Shown one piece after another: positions 50,487 through 60,798 of a DNA stretch of 64,000 nucleotides (its first letter is position 1; every line of letters starts with the position of its first letter). A program made the translations under genes and the position numbers. Source of the stretch: Parvibaculum sp. (lineage in GTDB: Bacteria; Pseudomonadota; Alphaproteobacteria; Parvibaculales; Parvibaculaceae); contig JARLIS010000061.1 in NCBI GenBank assembly GCA_031291615.1, positions 1-64,000 of the forward strand, in the 5' to 3' direction. The notes under the pieces were generated by a model. That model did not search any database. It saw only the letters and a program-made list of their open reading frames with translations, and was not told the DNA's origin.

Positions 50487-51920
50487 TTGTTGCAAGCAGA
50501 ACCGAAACCGGGCCTCGGCCAACGTCTCTCCGACATCTGGACGGTCTATACCGAGCGCCGCGTTCTCATCATCCTGCTGCTCGGATTTTCTTCCGGCCTG
50601 CCTTTCATGCTGGTCTTCGGCACCATGTCGGCATGGCTGCGCTCGGCCGGCATCAGCCGCACCGAAATCGGCCTGATGAGCTATGTCGGTCTTGCCTATA
50701 CGATCAAGTTCATCTGGGCCCCGATCCTCGATCAGATCCGCCTTCCCTGGCTCGACGCGAAATTCGGTAAGCGCCGCGCCTGGATGATCCTCGCGCAAGC
50801 GAGCGTCGCCGCCGCCCTTGTCGGCATCTCGTTCTGCGATCCGTCGAAGGCCTTGATGCCGATCGTCATCCTCGCCATCTGCCTCGCCTTCGCATCCGCG
50901 ACGCAGGACATCTCCATCGACGCCTGGCGCATCGAGGCGGCGTCCGACGAGCGCCAGGGCGCCATGGCCGCCGCCTATCAGCTCGGCTACCGCTTCGCCA
51001 TCATCGCCTCGGGCGCGGGCGCGCTCTATGTCGCGCAATTCGTCTCATGGCATGCGGCCTATCTCGCCATGGCGCTTCTCATGGCGATCGGTTTCGCCGC
51101 CGCGCTTTTCGCCCCCCGCGTCGCCGAAAGCGAAGCCCCCGTCATCGGCGAAGCGCAGATGGACGCGCTCGCCGCGCGCTTCGATCTTCACGGCCGCGGC
51201 AAAAAAGCCCTCATCTGGTTCTACCGCGCCGTCGTCGCACCCTTTGTCGACTTCTTCAGCCAGCACGGCTGGATGGCGCTCGCCGTCCTCGCCCTGATCG
51301 GCTTTTATCGCGTGCCCGATTTCGTCATGGGCGTCATGGCGAACCCGCTCTACATCGACCTCGGTTTTTCGCTCGCCACCATCGCCACCGTCGTCAAGCT
51401 CTTCGGCGTCTGGATGACCATTCTCGGCGCCATCGTCGGCGGCCTCTTCGTCGCCCGCCTCGGCATCATGCGCTCGATGCTGCTCGGCGCCTCCGCCGTC
51501 ATCTGCACCAACTTCATGTTCGCCTGGCTCGCCACCCATCCCGGCGACGTCGCGGCGCTTACCATCTCGATCAGTTCGGAGAATTTCGCCGGCGGCTTCG
51601 CCGGCACCTGCCTCATCGCCTATATGTCGAGCCTCACCAACCACAAGTTCACGGCGACGCAATATGCGCTCTTCAGCTCGGTCTATGCGCTGCCGGGCAA
51701 GCTCCTTGGCGGCCTCTCGGGCTTCATGGTCGACTGGTATGGGAGCCTCGGGCCCTTGCGCGACTTTCTGCTTCTCCAGGCCCCCGGCCTCACCGCCAAG
51801 ACGGCCGGCTACGTCCCCTTCTTCCTGACCACAGGCTCGCTCGGGCTGCCCGCCATCCTGCTGATCCTCTACCTGCGCCGCCGCGACCCGCCGCCCGCCG
51901 CTCCCCTTGCCCGGGGCTGA
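50487..51920 (+). CDS. AmpG-like muropeptide permease (MFS)
   Basis: A roughly 477-residue membrane protein of the AmpG family, which imports anhydromuropeptides for peptidoglycan recycling. Near the start it has LLGFSSGLPFMLVFGTMSAWLR, then IKFIWAPILDQIRLPWL, ATQDISIDAWRIE and FAGTCLIAYMSSLTNHKFTATQYAL, all AmpG family motifs, with about 12-14 hydrophobic segments. The start is probably TTG 50487 (or 50490) behind GGGGGA; an in-frame TTG at 50454 is less likely. Confidence 0.88.
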   Translation: MLQAEPKPGLGQRLSDIWTVYTERRVLIILLLGFSSGLPFMLVFGTMSAWLRSAGISRTEIGLMSYVGLAYTIKFIWAPILDQIRLPWLDAKFGKRRAWMILAQASVAAALVGISFCDPSKALMPIVILAICLAFASATQDISIDAWRIEAASDERQGAMAAAYQLGYRFAIIASGAGALYVAQFVSWHAAYLAMALLMAIGFAAALFAPRVAESEAPVIGEAQMDALAARFDLHGRGKKALIWFYRAVVAPFVDFFSQHGWMALAVLALIGFYRVPDFVMGVMANPLYIDLGFSLATIATVVKLFGVWMTILGAIVGGLFVARLGIMRSMLLGASAVICTNFMFAWLATHPGDVAALTISISSENFAGGFAGTCLIAYMSSLTNHKFTATQYALFSSVYALPGKLLGGLSGFMVDWYGSLGPLRDFLLLQAPGLTAKTAGYVPFFLTTGSLGLPAILLILYLRRRDPPPAAPLARG

Positions 51921-52081
51921 TTCACGGCCGGACTTGTGGTTTGTCCGCGACCATCCATATTAAATCCAGTCCTTTCAGTGGCTTGGGTACTGTCACACCC
52001 CTGCTGCAAATCCGCGCGACAAGGGGTGCGGACCGCCGGCCCTTTTCTCGGGCGCGAGGCGTGGTAAGAGAGGATGTGAAC

Positions 52082-53074
52082 ATGGCAGGCCTGACATTGA
52101 TGGCCAAGGTCGCGGAGAACCGGCGGAAGTCCGGCCTCGGCGGCGCCATGGTCCCGGGCAGGAGCCCGGGCCGGGGGATGATTACGGGGTTTGAGTCCAT
52201 GACGTTGCCGGGTACAGACTCGACCGTCACGCATCTGCGCGAAGCATCGACCGATGCCGCCCGCGCGCCATTGAGTTTCGGCCGCAAGGGCAAGCTCGAA
52301 GTCCGCCTCGCCCATACCGCGCGCGAGATCGACGCCGCGCAGGCGCTCCGCTACCGCGTCTTCTACGAGGAAATGTCGGCGACGCCCGACGAGCGCACCC
52401 GCGCGACCAGGCGCGACATCGACCGCTTCGACGCCATTTGCGACCATCTCCTCGTTTTCGACCACAGCCTGGCCAATGGCGCCGATGGCGACGAGCTGCC
52501 GCCGGAGGCCGTCGTCGGCTGCTATCGCCTGCTGCGTCAGGAAGTGGCCGACAGGAATTTCGGTTTCTATACGGCGAGCGAATTCGATATCGCGCCGCTG
52601 CTTGCAGGCGTCGGCCGCGATCTGCGTTTTCTGGAGCTCGGGCGCTCCTGCGTGCTGCCGCCCTATCGCAACAAGCCGACCGTGGAACTTCTCTGGCACG
52701 GCATCGCGCAATATGTGGCGCATCACAATCTCGATGTGATGTTCGGCTGCGCGAGCTTCGAGGGCACCGACCCCAAGGCGCTCGCCCTGCCGCTGTCCTA
52801 TCTCCATCATGAACGTCAGGCGCCGCCCGAATGGCGCGTGAGCGCGCTTCCCGACCGCTATGTCGACATGAACCTCATGCCCAAGGAAGCGATTGATCCG
52901 CGCGAGGCATGGCGCGCCCTGCCGCCGATGATCAAGGGCTATCTCCGTGCGGGCTGCTATATCGGCGACGGCGCCGTCGTCGATCACCAGTTCGGGACGA
53001 TAGACGTGCTGATCCTCTTTCCGGTCGCCCAGATCACGGATCGCTATCTGACGAAATTCGGCAAGCCGGCCTGA
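52082..53074 (+). CDS. OlsB-like ornithine lipid N-acyltransferase
   Basis: A 330-residue GNAT-fold acyltransferase of the OlsB (hemolysin-like) family, which adds a hydroxy-fatty acid to ornithine in the first step of ornithine lipid synthesis. Motifs: AQALRYRVFYEEM, FDAICDHLLVFD, VVGCYRLLRQE, FLELGRSCVLPPYRNKPTV and FGCASFEGTDP. The first 70 residues are less conserved. No olsA is seen nearby. ATG 52082 is chosen; shorter starts are possible. Confidence 0.85.
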   Translation: MAGLTLMAKVAENRRKSGLGGAMVPGRSPGRGMITGFESMTLPGTDSTVTHLREASTDAARAPLSFGRKGKLEVRLAHTAREIDAAQALRYRVFYEEMSATPDERTRATRRDIDRFDAICDHLLVFDHSLANGADGDELPPEAVVGCYRLLRQEVADRNFGFYTASEFDIAPLLAGVGRDLRFLELGRSCVLPPYRNKPTVELLWHGIAQYVAHHNLDVMFGCASFEGTDPKALALPLSYLHHERQAPPEWRVSALPDRYVDMNLMPKEAIDPREAWRALPPMIKGYLRAGCYIGDGAVVDHQFGTIDVLILFPVAQITDRYLTKFGKPA

Positions 53075-53086
53075 CCGGCCGCGCCG

Positions 53087-53536
53087 CTATTCGATCGTAA
53101 TGGTGATCTTCTTCGACGCCAGCGGCGGATTGTGCGGTATGTGGTTCGCATCGCCCATCAGCAATTGCAGCGTGTGCTTGCCCGGCGCGAGCTCGACCGT
53201 CGTTTCGGTCTGGCCGCCGCCGAAATGCTTGTGATGCTCGTCCGCCGGAAGGGGCTCGTTCAATTCATCGCCCTTGGGCAGATCGGTGTCGATCAGCAAA
53301 TGATGATGCCCCGTCTTCGGCTTGTCGACGCCGGCGGGCGCAACGCCGAGGCCGCGCAGCCCGAACAGTACGCGCACCGGGCTTTTCACCGTCGCGCCGT
53401 CCTTCGGCGAAATGATGTAGACGACCGCGTCTTTCGGCCAGACGGCCGCCTTTTCGTCAGCCTGCGCGGCCGGGTTCAACGACAGACCGGCCAGCATCAA
53501 TCCCGCGGCAACCGCCGCCATCCTCATCGCACGCAT
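53087..53536 (-). CDS. DUF4399 periplasmic protein
   Basis: A 149-residue exported protein with a signal peptide (MAAVAAGLMLAGLSLNPAAQA). The DUF4399 signature is present: VYIISPKDGATVKSPVRVLFGL, TGHHHLLIDTDLP and the C-terminal LQLLMGDANHIPHNPP. Histidine-rich motifs suggest metal binding. Start at ATG 53536. Function is unknown in the family. It lies just downstream of maeB. Confidence 0.88.
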   Translation of the reverse strand: MRAMRMAAVAAGLMLAGLSLNPAAQADEKAAVWPKDAVVYIISPKDGATVKSPVRVLFGLRGLGVAPAGVDKPKTGHHHLLIDTDLPKGDELNEPLPADEHHKHFGGGQTETTVELAPGKHTLQLLMGDANHIPHNPPLASKKITITIE

Positions 53537-53552
53537 GGGCTCTCCCTTCGCT

Positions 53553-55817
53553 TCAGCGATCGAGATTATAGGCCGCCAGCGCCGCCATGTTAACCAGGTC
53601 GGACACATTCGATCCGATGGGAACGATCTGTACGGAGCGTTTCAGGCCGACGAGCAGCGGCCCGATCAGCGTCGAATTGCCGAGCACCTTCAGCAGTTTC
53701 GTCGAAATCGCCGCCGAATGGATCGCCGGCATGATGAGGACGTTGGCCGTGTCGGAAAGACGGCAGAACGGATAGAGCGCCATCGCTTCCCGGTTGAGCG
53801 CGACATCGGCGGCCATCTCGCCGTCGAATTCGAAGTTCACCTTGCGCGCTTCGAGAATGCCGACCGCCTCGCGCAGACGCTCCGAGCGCTCATGCATCGG
53901 ATTGCCGAATGTCGAGGACGACAGCATGGCGACGCGCGGCTCATAGCCGAGACGCCTTGCCACTTCCGCCGCCGAGGTGGCGATATCGGCAAGCTCTTCC
54001 GCCGTCGGCATCTCATGCACATTGGTGTCGGCGACGAGCACGGTCTGGCCGCGCGCGACGACGAGCGTGACGCCGATGACGCGCCGCCCTTCGATCGGGT
54101 CGATGACCTTGAGCACGTCTTCAAGCGCCACCGCATAGTTGCGCGTGACGCCCGTCACCATCGCATCCGCTTCGCCGAGCTCCACCATGCAGGCGGAGAA
54201 GATGTTGCGGTCGTTATTGACGAGGCGGTGGCAGTCGCGGATCAGATAGCCCTGCCGCTGCAGCCGCTTGTAGAGGAACTCGGCATATTGCGCCGCATGC
54301 GGCGAGTTGCGCGCATTGCGGATGTCGAGATCGGTGTTCGGATCGAGGCCGATATTGCGCAAGGTCTCGCGCACGAGTTCTTCGCGGCCCACAAGGATCG
54401 GATGGCCGAGGCCCGTGTCGCGGAAGGTCAGGGCGGCGCGGATGACGCGCTCTTCCTCGCCCTCGGCGAAGACGACGCGCTTGGGATCGCGACGCACCTT
54501 GTCGACGATCACCTGCAACATGCCGGCCGTCGGCGAAAGCCGCGCCGACAGCGTGTTCTTATAGGCTTCGAGATCGACGATCGGATGGCGCGCAACGCCC
54601 GAATCCATCGCCGCCTTGGCGACGGCGGGGGGAATTTCGCGGATGAGGCGCGGATCGAAAGGCACCGGAATGATGTAGTTCGGGCCGAAGCGCGGACGCT
54701 CGCCCTGATAGGCGGCGGCGACTTCGTCCGGCACGTCTTCGCGCGCGAGCTTGGCCAGCGCTTCGGCGCAGGCGATTTTCATCTCTTCGTTGATCTGCGT
54801 CGCGCGCACGTCGCGCGCGCGGCGGAAGATATAGGGAAAGCCGAGCCCATTGTTGACCTGGTTCGCATAGTCCGAACGCCCGGTCGCGACGATGGCATCG
54901 TCGCGGATCGCGGCCACTTCTTCCGGCGTGATTTCGGGATCGGGATTGGCCATCGCGAAAATGATCGGCTTCGCCGCCATCGACTTGATCATCTTCGGCG
55001 TGAAGGCGCCCTTGGCCGAAAGACCGAGCACGACGTCGGCCCCGTCCATTGCCTCTTCCAGCGTCCGCTTCTTGGTGACGATGGCATGTGCCGACTTCCA
55101 CTGGTTCATGCCTTCGAGGCGGCCCTGATAGACTACGCCCTTGGTGTCGCAGAGAATGGCGTTCTCATGCGGCAGGCCCATCGCCATCACGAGTTCGAGG
55201 CAGGCGATGCCCGCCGAGCCCGCGCCGTTGACGACGACCTTGGTGGTCTTGATGTCGCGGCCGGTCAGGTAGAGCGCGTTGATGAGCCCCGCCGCCGTGA
55301 TGATCGCCGTGCCGTGCTGGTCGTCGTGGAAGACGGGAATGTTCATCAGCTCGCGCAAACGGCTTTCGATGATGAAGCAGTCGGGCGCCGAAATATCTTC
55401 GAGATTGATGCCGCCGAAAGAGGGTCCGAGATAGCGCACCGCGCCGATGAACTCGTCGACGTTCTTGGTGTCGATTTCAAGGTCGATGCAATCGACATCG
55501 GCGAAGCGCTTGAAAAGGACCGCCTTGCCTTCCATCACGGGCTTGGAGGCGAGCGCGCCGAGGTCGCCGAGGCCGAGAATGGCCGTGCCGTTCGAGATCA
55601 CGGCGACCATGTTGCCCTTGGTCGTATATTCATAGGCCGCGTCGGGGTTCTCGGCGATGGCGCGCACCGGCACCGCGACGCCCGGGCTATAGGCGAGCGC
55701 CAGATCGTGCTGGGTCGCCATGGGCTTCGTCGCCGTGATTTCGAGCTTCCCGGGCTTGCCCTGGGAATGAAAGAGGAGCGCTTCCTCGTCGGTAAACTGA
55801 CGGCGTTTCTTGCTCAT
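53553..55817 (-). CDS. maeB: NADP-dependent malic enzyme with phosphotransacetylase-like domain
   Basis: A 754-residue enzyme that converts malate to pyruvate and CO2. The N-terminal malic enzyme domain has [35 protein letters not shown] and [12 protein letters not shown]; the Rossmann region has [16 protein letters not shown] and [14 protein letters not shown]. The C-terminal 320 residues form a phosphate-acetyltransferase-like domain that is probably regulatory. This two-domain form is usual in alphaproteobacteria. It is divergent from mutS. Confidence 0.96.
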   Translation of the reverse strand: MSKKRRQFTDEEALLFHSQGKPGKLEITATKPMATQHDLALAYSPGVAVPVRAIAENPDAAYEYTTKGNMVAVISNGTAILGLGDLGALASKPVMEGKAVLFKRFADVDCIDLEIDTKNVDEFIGAVRYLGPSFGGINLEDISAPDCFIIESRLRELMNIPVFHDDQHGTAIITAAGLINALYLTGRDIKTTKVVVNGAGSAGIACLELVMAMGLPHENAILCDTKGVVYQGRLEGMNQWKSAHAIVTKKRTLEEAMDGADVVLGLSAKGAFTPKMIKSMAAKPIIFAMANPDPEITPEEVAAIRDDAIVATGRSDYANQVNNGLGFPYIFRRARDVRATQINEEMKIACAEALAKLAREDVPDEVAAAYQGERPRFGPNYIIPVPFDPRLIREIPPAVAKAAMDSGVARHPIVDLEAYKNTLSARLSPTAGMLQVIVDKVRRDPKRVVFAEGEEERVIRAALTFRDTGLGHPILVGREELVRETLRNIGLDPNTDLDIRNARNSPHAAQYAEFLYKRLQRQGYLIRDCHRLVNNDRNIFSACMVELGEADAMVTGVTRNYAVALEDVLKVIDPIEGRRVIGVTLVVARGQTVLVADTNVHEMPTAEELADIATSAAEVARRLGYEPRVAMLSSSTFGNPMHERSERLREAVGILEARKVNFEFDGEMAADVALNREAMALYPFCRLSDTANVLIMPAIHSAAISTKLLKVLGNSTLIGPLLVGLKRSVQIVPIGSNVSDLVNMAALAAYNLDR

Positions 55818-55990
55818 GATGCTTCTAAGGTCCGCGAGGGCGACAAGGCCCGAAAGTTTTCCACAGCTGAATTGAGCCGCTTTTTAGGCTGCCCACCAGT
55901 CAATAACAAGCGAAGTTGACGGATTTTAGCCCGCCGCGGCTAAGGACCGCCCCCCTTTTCGGCGGGAGACGATCTGTCTAGGCTCGCCCC

Positions 55991-58744
55991 ATGTCGGACC
56001 CCCTGCTCGAACCCCTGCCCGAAGATGAAGACGCGGCCGAAGACGCCGCCTCCGCGCCCGTCGCCGCGCGGGCGCCCTTTGCCGCCATTCCGGCCGACAG
56101 CACCCCCATGATGGCGCAATATCTGGAGATCAAGCGCGCCTATCCCGACGCCTTGCTCTTCTACCGCATGGGCGATTTCTACGAGATGTTCTTCGACGAC
56201 GCCGTGAAGGCGGCGGAAGCCCTCGGCATCGCGCTCACCAAGCGCGGCAAGCATCTGGGCGAGGACATCCGCATGTGCGGCGTCCCCGTCCATTCCCACG
56301 AGAATTATCTCGAGCAATTGATCCGCAAGGGCTTCAAGGTCGCCGTCTGCGAGCAGACCGAAGACCCCGCCGAAGCGAAAAAGCGCGGCGCGAAGTCGGT
56401 CGTCCGCCGCGAGGTCGTCCGCCTCGTGACCCCCGGCACCTTGACCGAGGACACGCTCCTCGACGCGCGGGCGCATAATTACCTCGCGGCGCTCGCCCGC
56501 ACCGGCACGGACGCCGACTGGGGCCTTGCCTGGACCGACGTCTCGACCGGCGCCTTTGAAGTGACCTCCGTCGCCCAGGCGAACCTCGCCGCCGAACTCG
56601 CCCGTCTTTCGCCCGGCGAGCTTCTGGTGGCCGACAGCCTGCTCCGCGAGCGCGCGCTTTTCGATCTCCTGAACGAACAAACCGGCGCGCTGACGGCGCT
56701 TCCCTCCATGCGCTTTGCCTCCGACGCCGCCGAACGCCGCTTGAAGGCGCATCTCGGCGTCGGCGCGCTCGATGGCTTCGGCAGCTTCAGCCGCGCCGAA
56801 ATCGCCGCCATGGGCGCGCTTCTCGACTATGTGGAGCTGACGCAGGTCGGCCGCATGCCGGCTCTGAGCGCGCCGCGCCGCGTCGCCACCGAGGCGACCA
56901 TGGGCCTCGATGCGGCGACGCGCGCCAATCTCGAACTGGTGCGGACGCTGAAGGGCGAAACGCGCGGCTCGCTTCTTTCCACCATCGACCGCACGGTGAC
57001 GGGCGCGGGCGCGCGCGAGCTGGCAAGCCGTCTCGCTGCGCCGCTCACCGATCCGGACCCCATCAACGCCCGCCTCGACGCGGTCGAATGGCTGCTCGAC
57101 GCCCGCGACCTCCGCGCCGATCTTCGCGCGGATTTGAAGGCCGCCCCCGACATGGCGCGCGCCATGTCCCGCCTCTCGCTCGACCGCGGCGGCCCGCGCG
57201 ATCTTGCCGGCATCCGCGACGGCCTTGCCGCCGCGCATGACGCCGCGCGCCTGCTCGATGCCGCGCCCACCGCGCTTCTGCCATTGCCTTCGGAGCTTGT
57301 CGAAGACGCTGCGAGCCTTCGCTCGGCCACCGCGCAATTGCACGACCGGCTTGCCCATACGCTGGCGCAGGAACTGCCGCTCTTTGCGCGCGACGGCGGC
57401 TTCGTGGCCAAAGGCGTCTCCGCGCCTCTGGACGAATTGCGGATGCTGCGCGACGAAAGCCGCCGCCTCATCGCCGGCCTGCAAACGAAATATGCCGAAG
57501 AGACGGGCGTCTCGGCGCTGAAGGTGCGCCACAACAATGTGCTCGGCTTCTATATCGAAGTGCCGCCGAAACATGCCGAGCGCCTCCACGGCAGCAGCGA
57601 CTACATTCACCGCCAGACGCTGGCGAATGCCGTCCGCTACACGACGAGCGAACTCGCAAACCTCGCCAGCCGCATCGCCGAAGCCGCGGGCCGTGTCCTC
57701 GAACTCGAACTCGCGATCTTCGACGAACTCGTTTCGGCGACGCTCGCTGAAGGCAATGCGATTGCGCGCGCGGCCTCCGCGCTCGCCCGGCTCGACGCCG
57801 CCACCGCGCTTGCCGAACTCGCCGCCGAACGTCGGCTGACGCGGCCACGCATCGACAAAAGCCTCGCCTTCCGCATCGAGGGCGGCCGCCACCCCGTCGT
57901 CGAAGCGGCGCTCGAGCGCGACAGCTCGGCCGCGCCCTTCGTTCCGAACGATTGCGATCTCTCGGGCGAGACCGCCAAGCGCCTCTGGCTCCTCACCGGC
58001 CCCAACATGGCCGGCAAATCCACATTCCTGCGCCAGAACGCGCTCATCGCCATCATGGCCCAGATGGGAAGTTTCGTGCCCGCCGCCAAGGCGCATATCG
58101 GCACCGTCGACCGGCTCTTTTCCCGCGTCGGCGCGGCGGACGATCTGGCGCGCGGCCGCTCGACCTTCATGGTCGAAATGGTCGAGACGGCGGCGATCCT
58201 CAATCAGGCGGGCCCGCGCTCGCTCGTAATCCTCGATGAAATCGGCCGCGGCACCGCCACCTTCGACGGCCTCTCCATTGCCTGGGCCGCCGTCGAGCAT
58301 CTGCACGAGGCGAACAGATCCCGCGCGCTCTTCGCCACGCATTATCACGAGCTGACGGCGCTCGCCGAAAAGCTGCCGCATCTCGCCAATGCGACCATGC
58401 GCGTCAAGGAATGGGAGGGCGACGTCGTCTTCCTGCATGAAGTGGGGCCGGGCGCCGCCGACCGTTCCTACGGCATTCAGGTGGCGAAGCTCGCGGGCCT
58501 GCCGCCCGCCGTCATCGAGCGCGCCCGCGACGTGCTGGCGATCCTCGAAAGCGACGGCCGCCACGACCGCGCGCACAAGCTGATCGACGACCTGCCGCTT
58601 TTCTCCGCCGCGCCGAAACCCGCGCCCGCGCAGAAGGAGAGCGCCGTCGAGGCGGAACTGAAGAAGATCAACCCCGACGACCTCTCGCCCAAGGAAGCGC
58701 TGGAACTGCTTTACCGGCTGAGAGGGCTTGGCACGAAAGACTGA
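55991..58744 (+). CDS. mutS: DNA mismatch repair protein MutS
   Basis: A 917-residue MutS. Mismatch-binding motif F-x-E in [17 protein letters not shown] near residue 60, connector and lever domains, then the ATPase: Walker [17 protein letters not shown] (near 675), Walker [16 protein letters not shown] (near 750) and [11 protein letters not shown]. The C-terminal tail holds the tetramer region ([20 protein letters not shown]). Gene order maeB-mutS-glnD is usual in this class. Confidence 0.97.
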   Translation: MSDPLLEPLPEDEDAAEDAASAPVAARAPFAAIPADSTPMMAQYLEIKRAYPDALLFYRMGDFYEMFFDDAVKAAEALGIALTKRGKHLGEDIRMCGVPVHSHENYLEQLIRKGFKVAVCEQTEDPAEAKKRGAKSVVRREVVRLVTPGTLTEDTLLDARAHNYLAALARTGTDADWGLAWTDVSTGAFEVTSVAQANLAAELARLSPGELLVADSLLRERALFDLLNEQTGALTALPSMRFASDAAERRLKAHLGVGALDGFGSFSRAEIAAMGALLDYVELTQVGRMPALSAPRRVATEATMGLDAATRANLELVRTLKGETRGSLLSTIDRTVTGAGARELASRLAAPLTDPDPINARLDAVEWLLDARDLRADLRADLKAAPDMARAMSRLSLDRGGPRDLAGIRDGLAAAHDAARLLDAAPTALLPLPSELVEDAASLRSATAQLHDRLAHTLAQELPLFARDGGFVAKGVSAPLDELRMLRDESRRLIAGLQTKYAEETGVSALKVRHNNVLGFYIEVPPKHAERLHGSSDYIHRQTLANAVRYTTSELANLASRIAEAAGRVLELELAIFDELVSATLAEGNAIARAASALARLDAATALAELAAERRLTRPRIDKSLAFRIEGGRHPVVEAALERDSSAAPFVPNDCDLSGETAKRLWLLTGPNMAGKSTFLRQNALIAIMAQMGSFVPAAKAHIGTVDRLFSRVGAADDLARGRSTFMVEMVETAAILNQAGPRSLVILDEIGRGTATFDGLSIAWAAVEHLHEANRSRALFATHYHELTALAEKLPHLANATMRVKEWEGDVVFLHEVGPGAADRSYGIQVAKLAGLPPAVIERARDVLAILESDGRHDRAHKLIDDLPLFSAAPKPAPAQKESAVEAELKKINPDDLSPKEALELLYRLRGLGTKD

Positions 58745-58748
58745 AGCA

Positions 58749-58863
58749 AGGCCCTCACCCAACCCTCTCCCAGAGGGAGAGGGCTAGAAAGTGCATCCTT
58801 CAAACCCCTCTCCCTTTGGGAGAGGGAGGGGCCCGCGCTGTAAGCGCGGGAGGGTGAGGGCCT
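58749..58863. repeat. Cluster of palindromes between mutS and the methyltransferase gene
   Basis: An outer 12-bp perfect inverted repeat (AGGCCCTCACCC at 58749-58760 and its inverse at 58852-58863) encloses three hairpins. Two have 9-bp stems (CCCTCTCCC with loops AGA and TTT, 58763-58783 and 58806-58826); the third has an 8-bp stem, CCCGCGCT (58832-58850). Similar short-palindrome clusters recur between genes in many genomes. It lies between two convergent genes and may serve as their terminator. Confidence 0.85.
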
Positions 58864-58865
58864 TC

Positions 58866-59594
58866 CTACTTCCGCGCGACGTAAATGCACTCGTCGCGCA
58901 GCAGCCCCCACTTCGCTTCTTCCTCCGGCGCGCGCCGATATTCCTCGACCTTGAAGCCCGCCGCTTCGAGCTTCGTCTTGAAGTCGCGGCCATAGAACCG
59001 CTTGTGATCGGTGCCGCCGAAATGGATGAAGCGCTCGTCGGGATCCGTGATCGCCGGATTCTCGTAGGTCTTCTCGCGGCTGAGATTGATCGGCACGGAG
59101 AAAAATCCGATCCCGCCCGGCTTCAGCACACGGAACATTTCGCGCATGGCCAGCGCATCCTCGTCCACATGCTCGAAGACGTGATTGGCGATGACGACAT
59201 CGAAGCTGTTGTCCGGCCGGTCGATCTTCGTGATGTCGAGGCGGAATTTGGCGATCGGCGAATAGAGATCGGCGGGCTCGTATTTCGGATTGTTCTTCAT
59301 CGCCCGCATCAGCCATTTTTCAGGGCCGAATTGCAGGATGCTCTTCGTTGAAAGGTCGACGCCGTTATCGTTGAGCCAGAGCTGGATCAGGCGGTGCCGC
59401 TCGCGGCTGCCGCAATTGGGGCAGCGCGTATCCCAGCGCGACGGCCGGCCGACGGACAGGAACGTGCCGTGATAGCCGCAGATCGGGCAGTCGCGCGCGA
59501 TCTTCTTGCGCGAGAATTGCCCGCGATCCTTCCACCAGCCCTGAAGCAATCGGCTGAATATCTTGCGTTTGTCGATCTCGGCATGCTCGGGCAA
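58866..59594 (-). CDS. SAM-dependent methyltransferase with zinc-ribbon-like N-terminus
   Basis: A 242-residue class I methyltransferase. Two C-x2-C pairs (DCPICGYHG and RCPNCGSRER, about residues 35-65) precede the Rossmann-like core: FDVVIANHVFEHVDEDAL (motif IV region) and MFRVLKPGGIGFFSVP. This layout matches glycan or polysaccharide-related methyltransferases, but the substrate is unknown. The start is uncertain; TTG 59594 is the earliest good option. Confidence 0.8.
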   Translation of the reverse strand: MPEHAEIDKRKIFSRLLQGWWKDRGQFSRKKIARDCPICGYHGTFLSVGRPSRWDTRCPNCGSRERHRLIQLWLNDNGVDLSTKSILQFGPEKWLMRAMKNNPKYEPADLYSPIAKFRLDITKIDRPDNSFDVVIANHVFEHVDEDALAMREMFRVLKPGGIGFFSVPINLSREKTYENPAITDPDERFIHFGGTDHKRFYGRDFKTKLEAAGFKVEEYRRAPEEEAKWGLLRDECIYVARK

Positions 59595-59689
59595 GGGGCG
59601 TTCCGTCTGCGTTCTGTGAAGACGGGAGACATAGTTGGCATTGGCTCCCGCTTGTCAAGAAACGGGCGGCAACGCCCCGTTCCCGGGCC

Positions 59690-59980
59690 TCAGAGCGTGT
59701 CCGGCGCCACATACATGTCCGAAATCGCGGTCTTCATCGCATCCGCCCCGGCCACGGGCTTGCCGTCATGGCAGTCTTCCTTGCCGGTCAGATAGGCGGC
59801 GTCCGCCTTCTGCCAATAGGGCAGGCCCTTCTTGAAGGGCGCGATGTCCTGGAACTGCGTATCGAGTTTTGAACAAAGCGCTTTGGCGTCGTCCGGCGAC
59901 AGCGAGCCGGTCGTCGCGAAGGCAGGGGCAGCGGCCAGCGTGAAAGCGGCGGCCGCCAGCGAAAGAACGATCCTGCGCAT
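59690..59980 (-). CDS. Small exported protein of unknown function
   Basis: A 96-residue protein with a signal peptide (IVLSLAAAAFTLAAAPAFA) and two mature cysteines (ALCSKLD, GKEDCHDGKPVAG) that may form a disulphide. The start ATG 59980 follows AAGGAGAA. No family recognised. Confidence 0.7.
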   Translation of the reverse strand: MRRIVLSLAAAAFTLAAAPAFATTGSLSPDDAKALCSKLDTQFQDIAPFKKGLPYWQKADAAYLTGKEDCHDGKPVAGADAMKTAISDMYVAPDTL

Positions 59981-60192
59981 GGGAATTCTCCTTTCCGTCT
60001 ATTGAGGACTGGGGCGCGGGCGGTGTCGCCGCGCCGGGATAAATTCTCGACCGGGCGCTGGCCGGAAGGCGGCGGCTCTGTGGCGGAAATGAGGTTTCGT
60101 CTTAAATCGAGGTAATCCTCTCGCCATGCTGGCGACAGGTTGGGCGAGCCGCGGCGCATCCGCTGGAGGACGCGCCGCCGGCCTGCCTTCGC

Positions 60193-60483
60193 TTATTGCC
60201 CCGGCGTCGCGGGCGCGGACATGGGAGCAGACATGGGCGCAGACGACGGAGCGGCCATGGGAGCGGAGGAGGGCGCAGCCATGCTATCCTTGGCCTTCTT
60301 CTTGTGCTTCTTCATCTTGTTCTTGGTCGTGTCGGTCTTCTGCATGGCATCGCCCGGCGCGGCCATGTTGCCGGCCGCCGGCGCCGCCATCGAGCCGCCG
60401 GCGGGCGCCGCCATCTCGTCGGCAAGGGCAGGGCCCGCGATCAGCGTTGCGGCCATGGCGGCCAGCGCGATTTTCTTCAGCAT
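60193..60483 (-). CDS. Small exported protein with MAAP-type repeats
   Basis: A 96-residue protein starting at ATG 60483 after GGGAGAG. It has a signal peptide (IALAAMAATLIAGPALA) and a low-complexity mature part: several MAAPA-like repeats on each side of a lysine-rich block (KNKMKKHKKKAKDSMAAP). The layout is like acid-shock or envelope-associated small proteins. A longer in-frame extension upstream, opposite glnD, is not considered coding. Confidence 0.65.
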   Translation of the reverse strand: MLKKIALAAMAATLIAGPALADEMAAPAGGSMAAPAAGNMAAPGDAMQKTDTTKNKMKKHKKKAKDSMAAPSSAPMAAPSSAPMSAPMSAPATPGQ

Positions 60484-60798
60484 TGGGTCTCTCCCGGATT
60501 GCGCGCGGCCTCTGCGCCACAATGGCGCGTGCGGACGGGGCGCGTTGACGAAGGCTGCTCGCCTTCGAGGGAAAAACCATGCCGGACGGCGCTGTCTCGA
60601 ACCCGGCGGCTTTGTGGCCAAATCAAGGCCGCCGGTAAAGAGACCGTGAGCGGCGCGTGAGCCCCGCATGAGCGCCCGAAGCGCGTCAACGACCTGTTGG
60701 GGAGCGTAGTATATAGTGGTTCTGCCCGGCGCCGCTTCGACGCGTAAGCGAGGCCGGGTGAGCCGCCACCCCGTTGACCAGAGCCCGGGAACCGCCAT
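60484..60798. promoter_or_regulatory. Intergenic region between a divergent small gene and glnD
   Basis: 315 bp without a convincing gene. It must hold the promoters of the leftward small gene and of glnD. A TATAGT-like -10 element lies at about 60713-60718, but no clear -35 partner was found. Confidence 0.35.

Noticed and set aside
53535-55919. A 794-codon plus-strand frame opposite maeB
   Set aside because: Antisense shadow; low-complexity product rich in H, R and D, while the maeB frame is clearly real.
55940-58762. A 940-codon minus-strand frame opposite mutS
   Set aside because: Antisense shadow caused by GC-rich codon use; the mutS frame has all family motifs.
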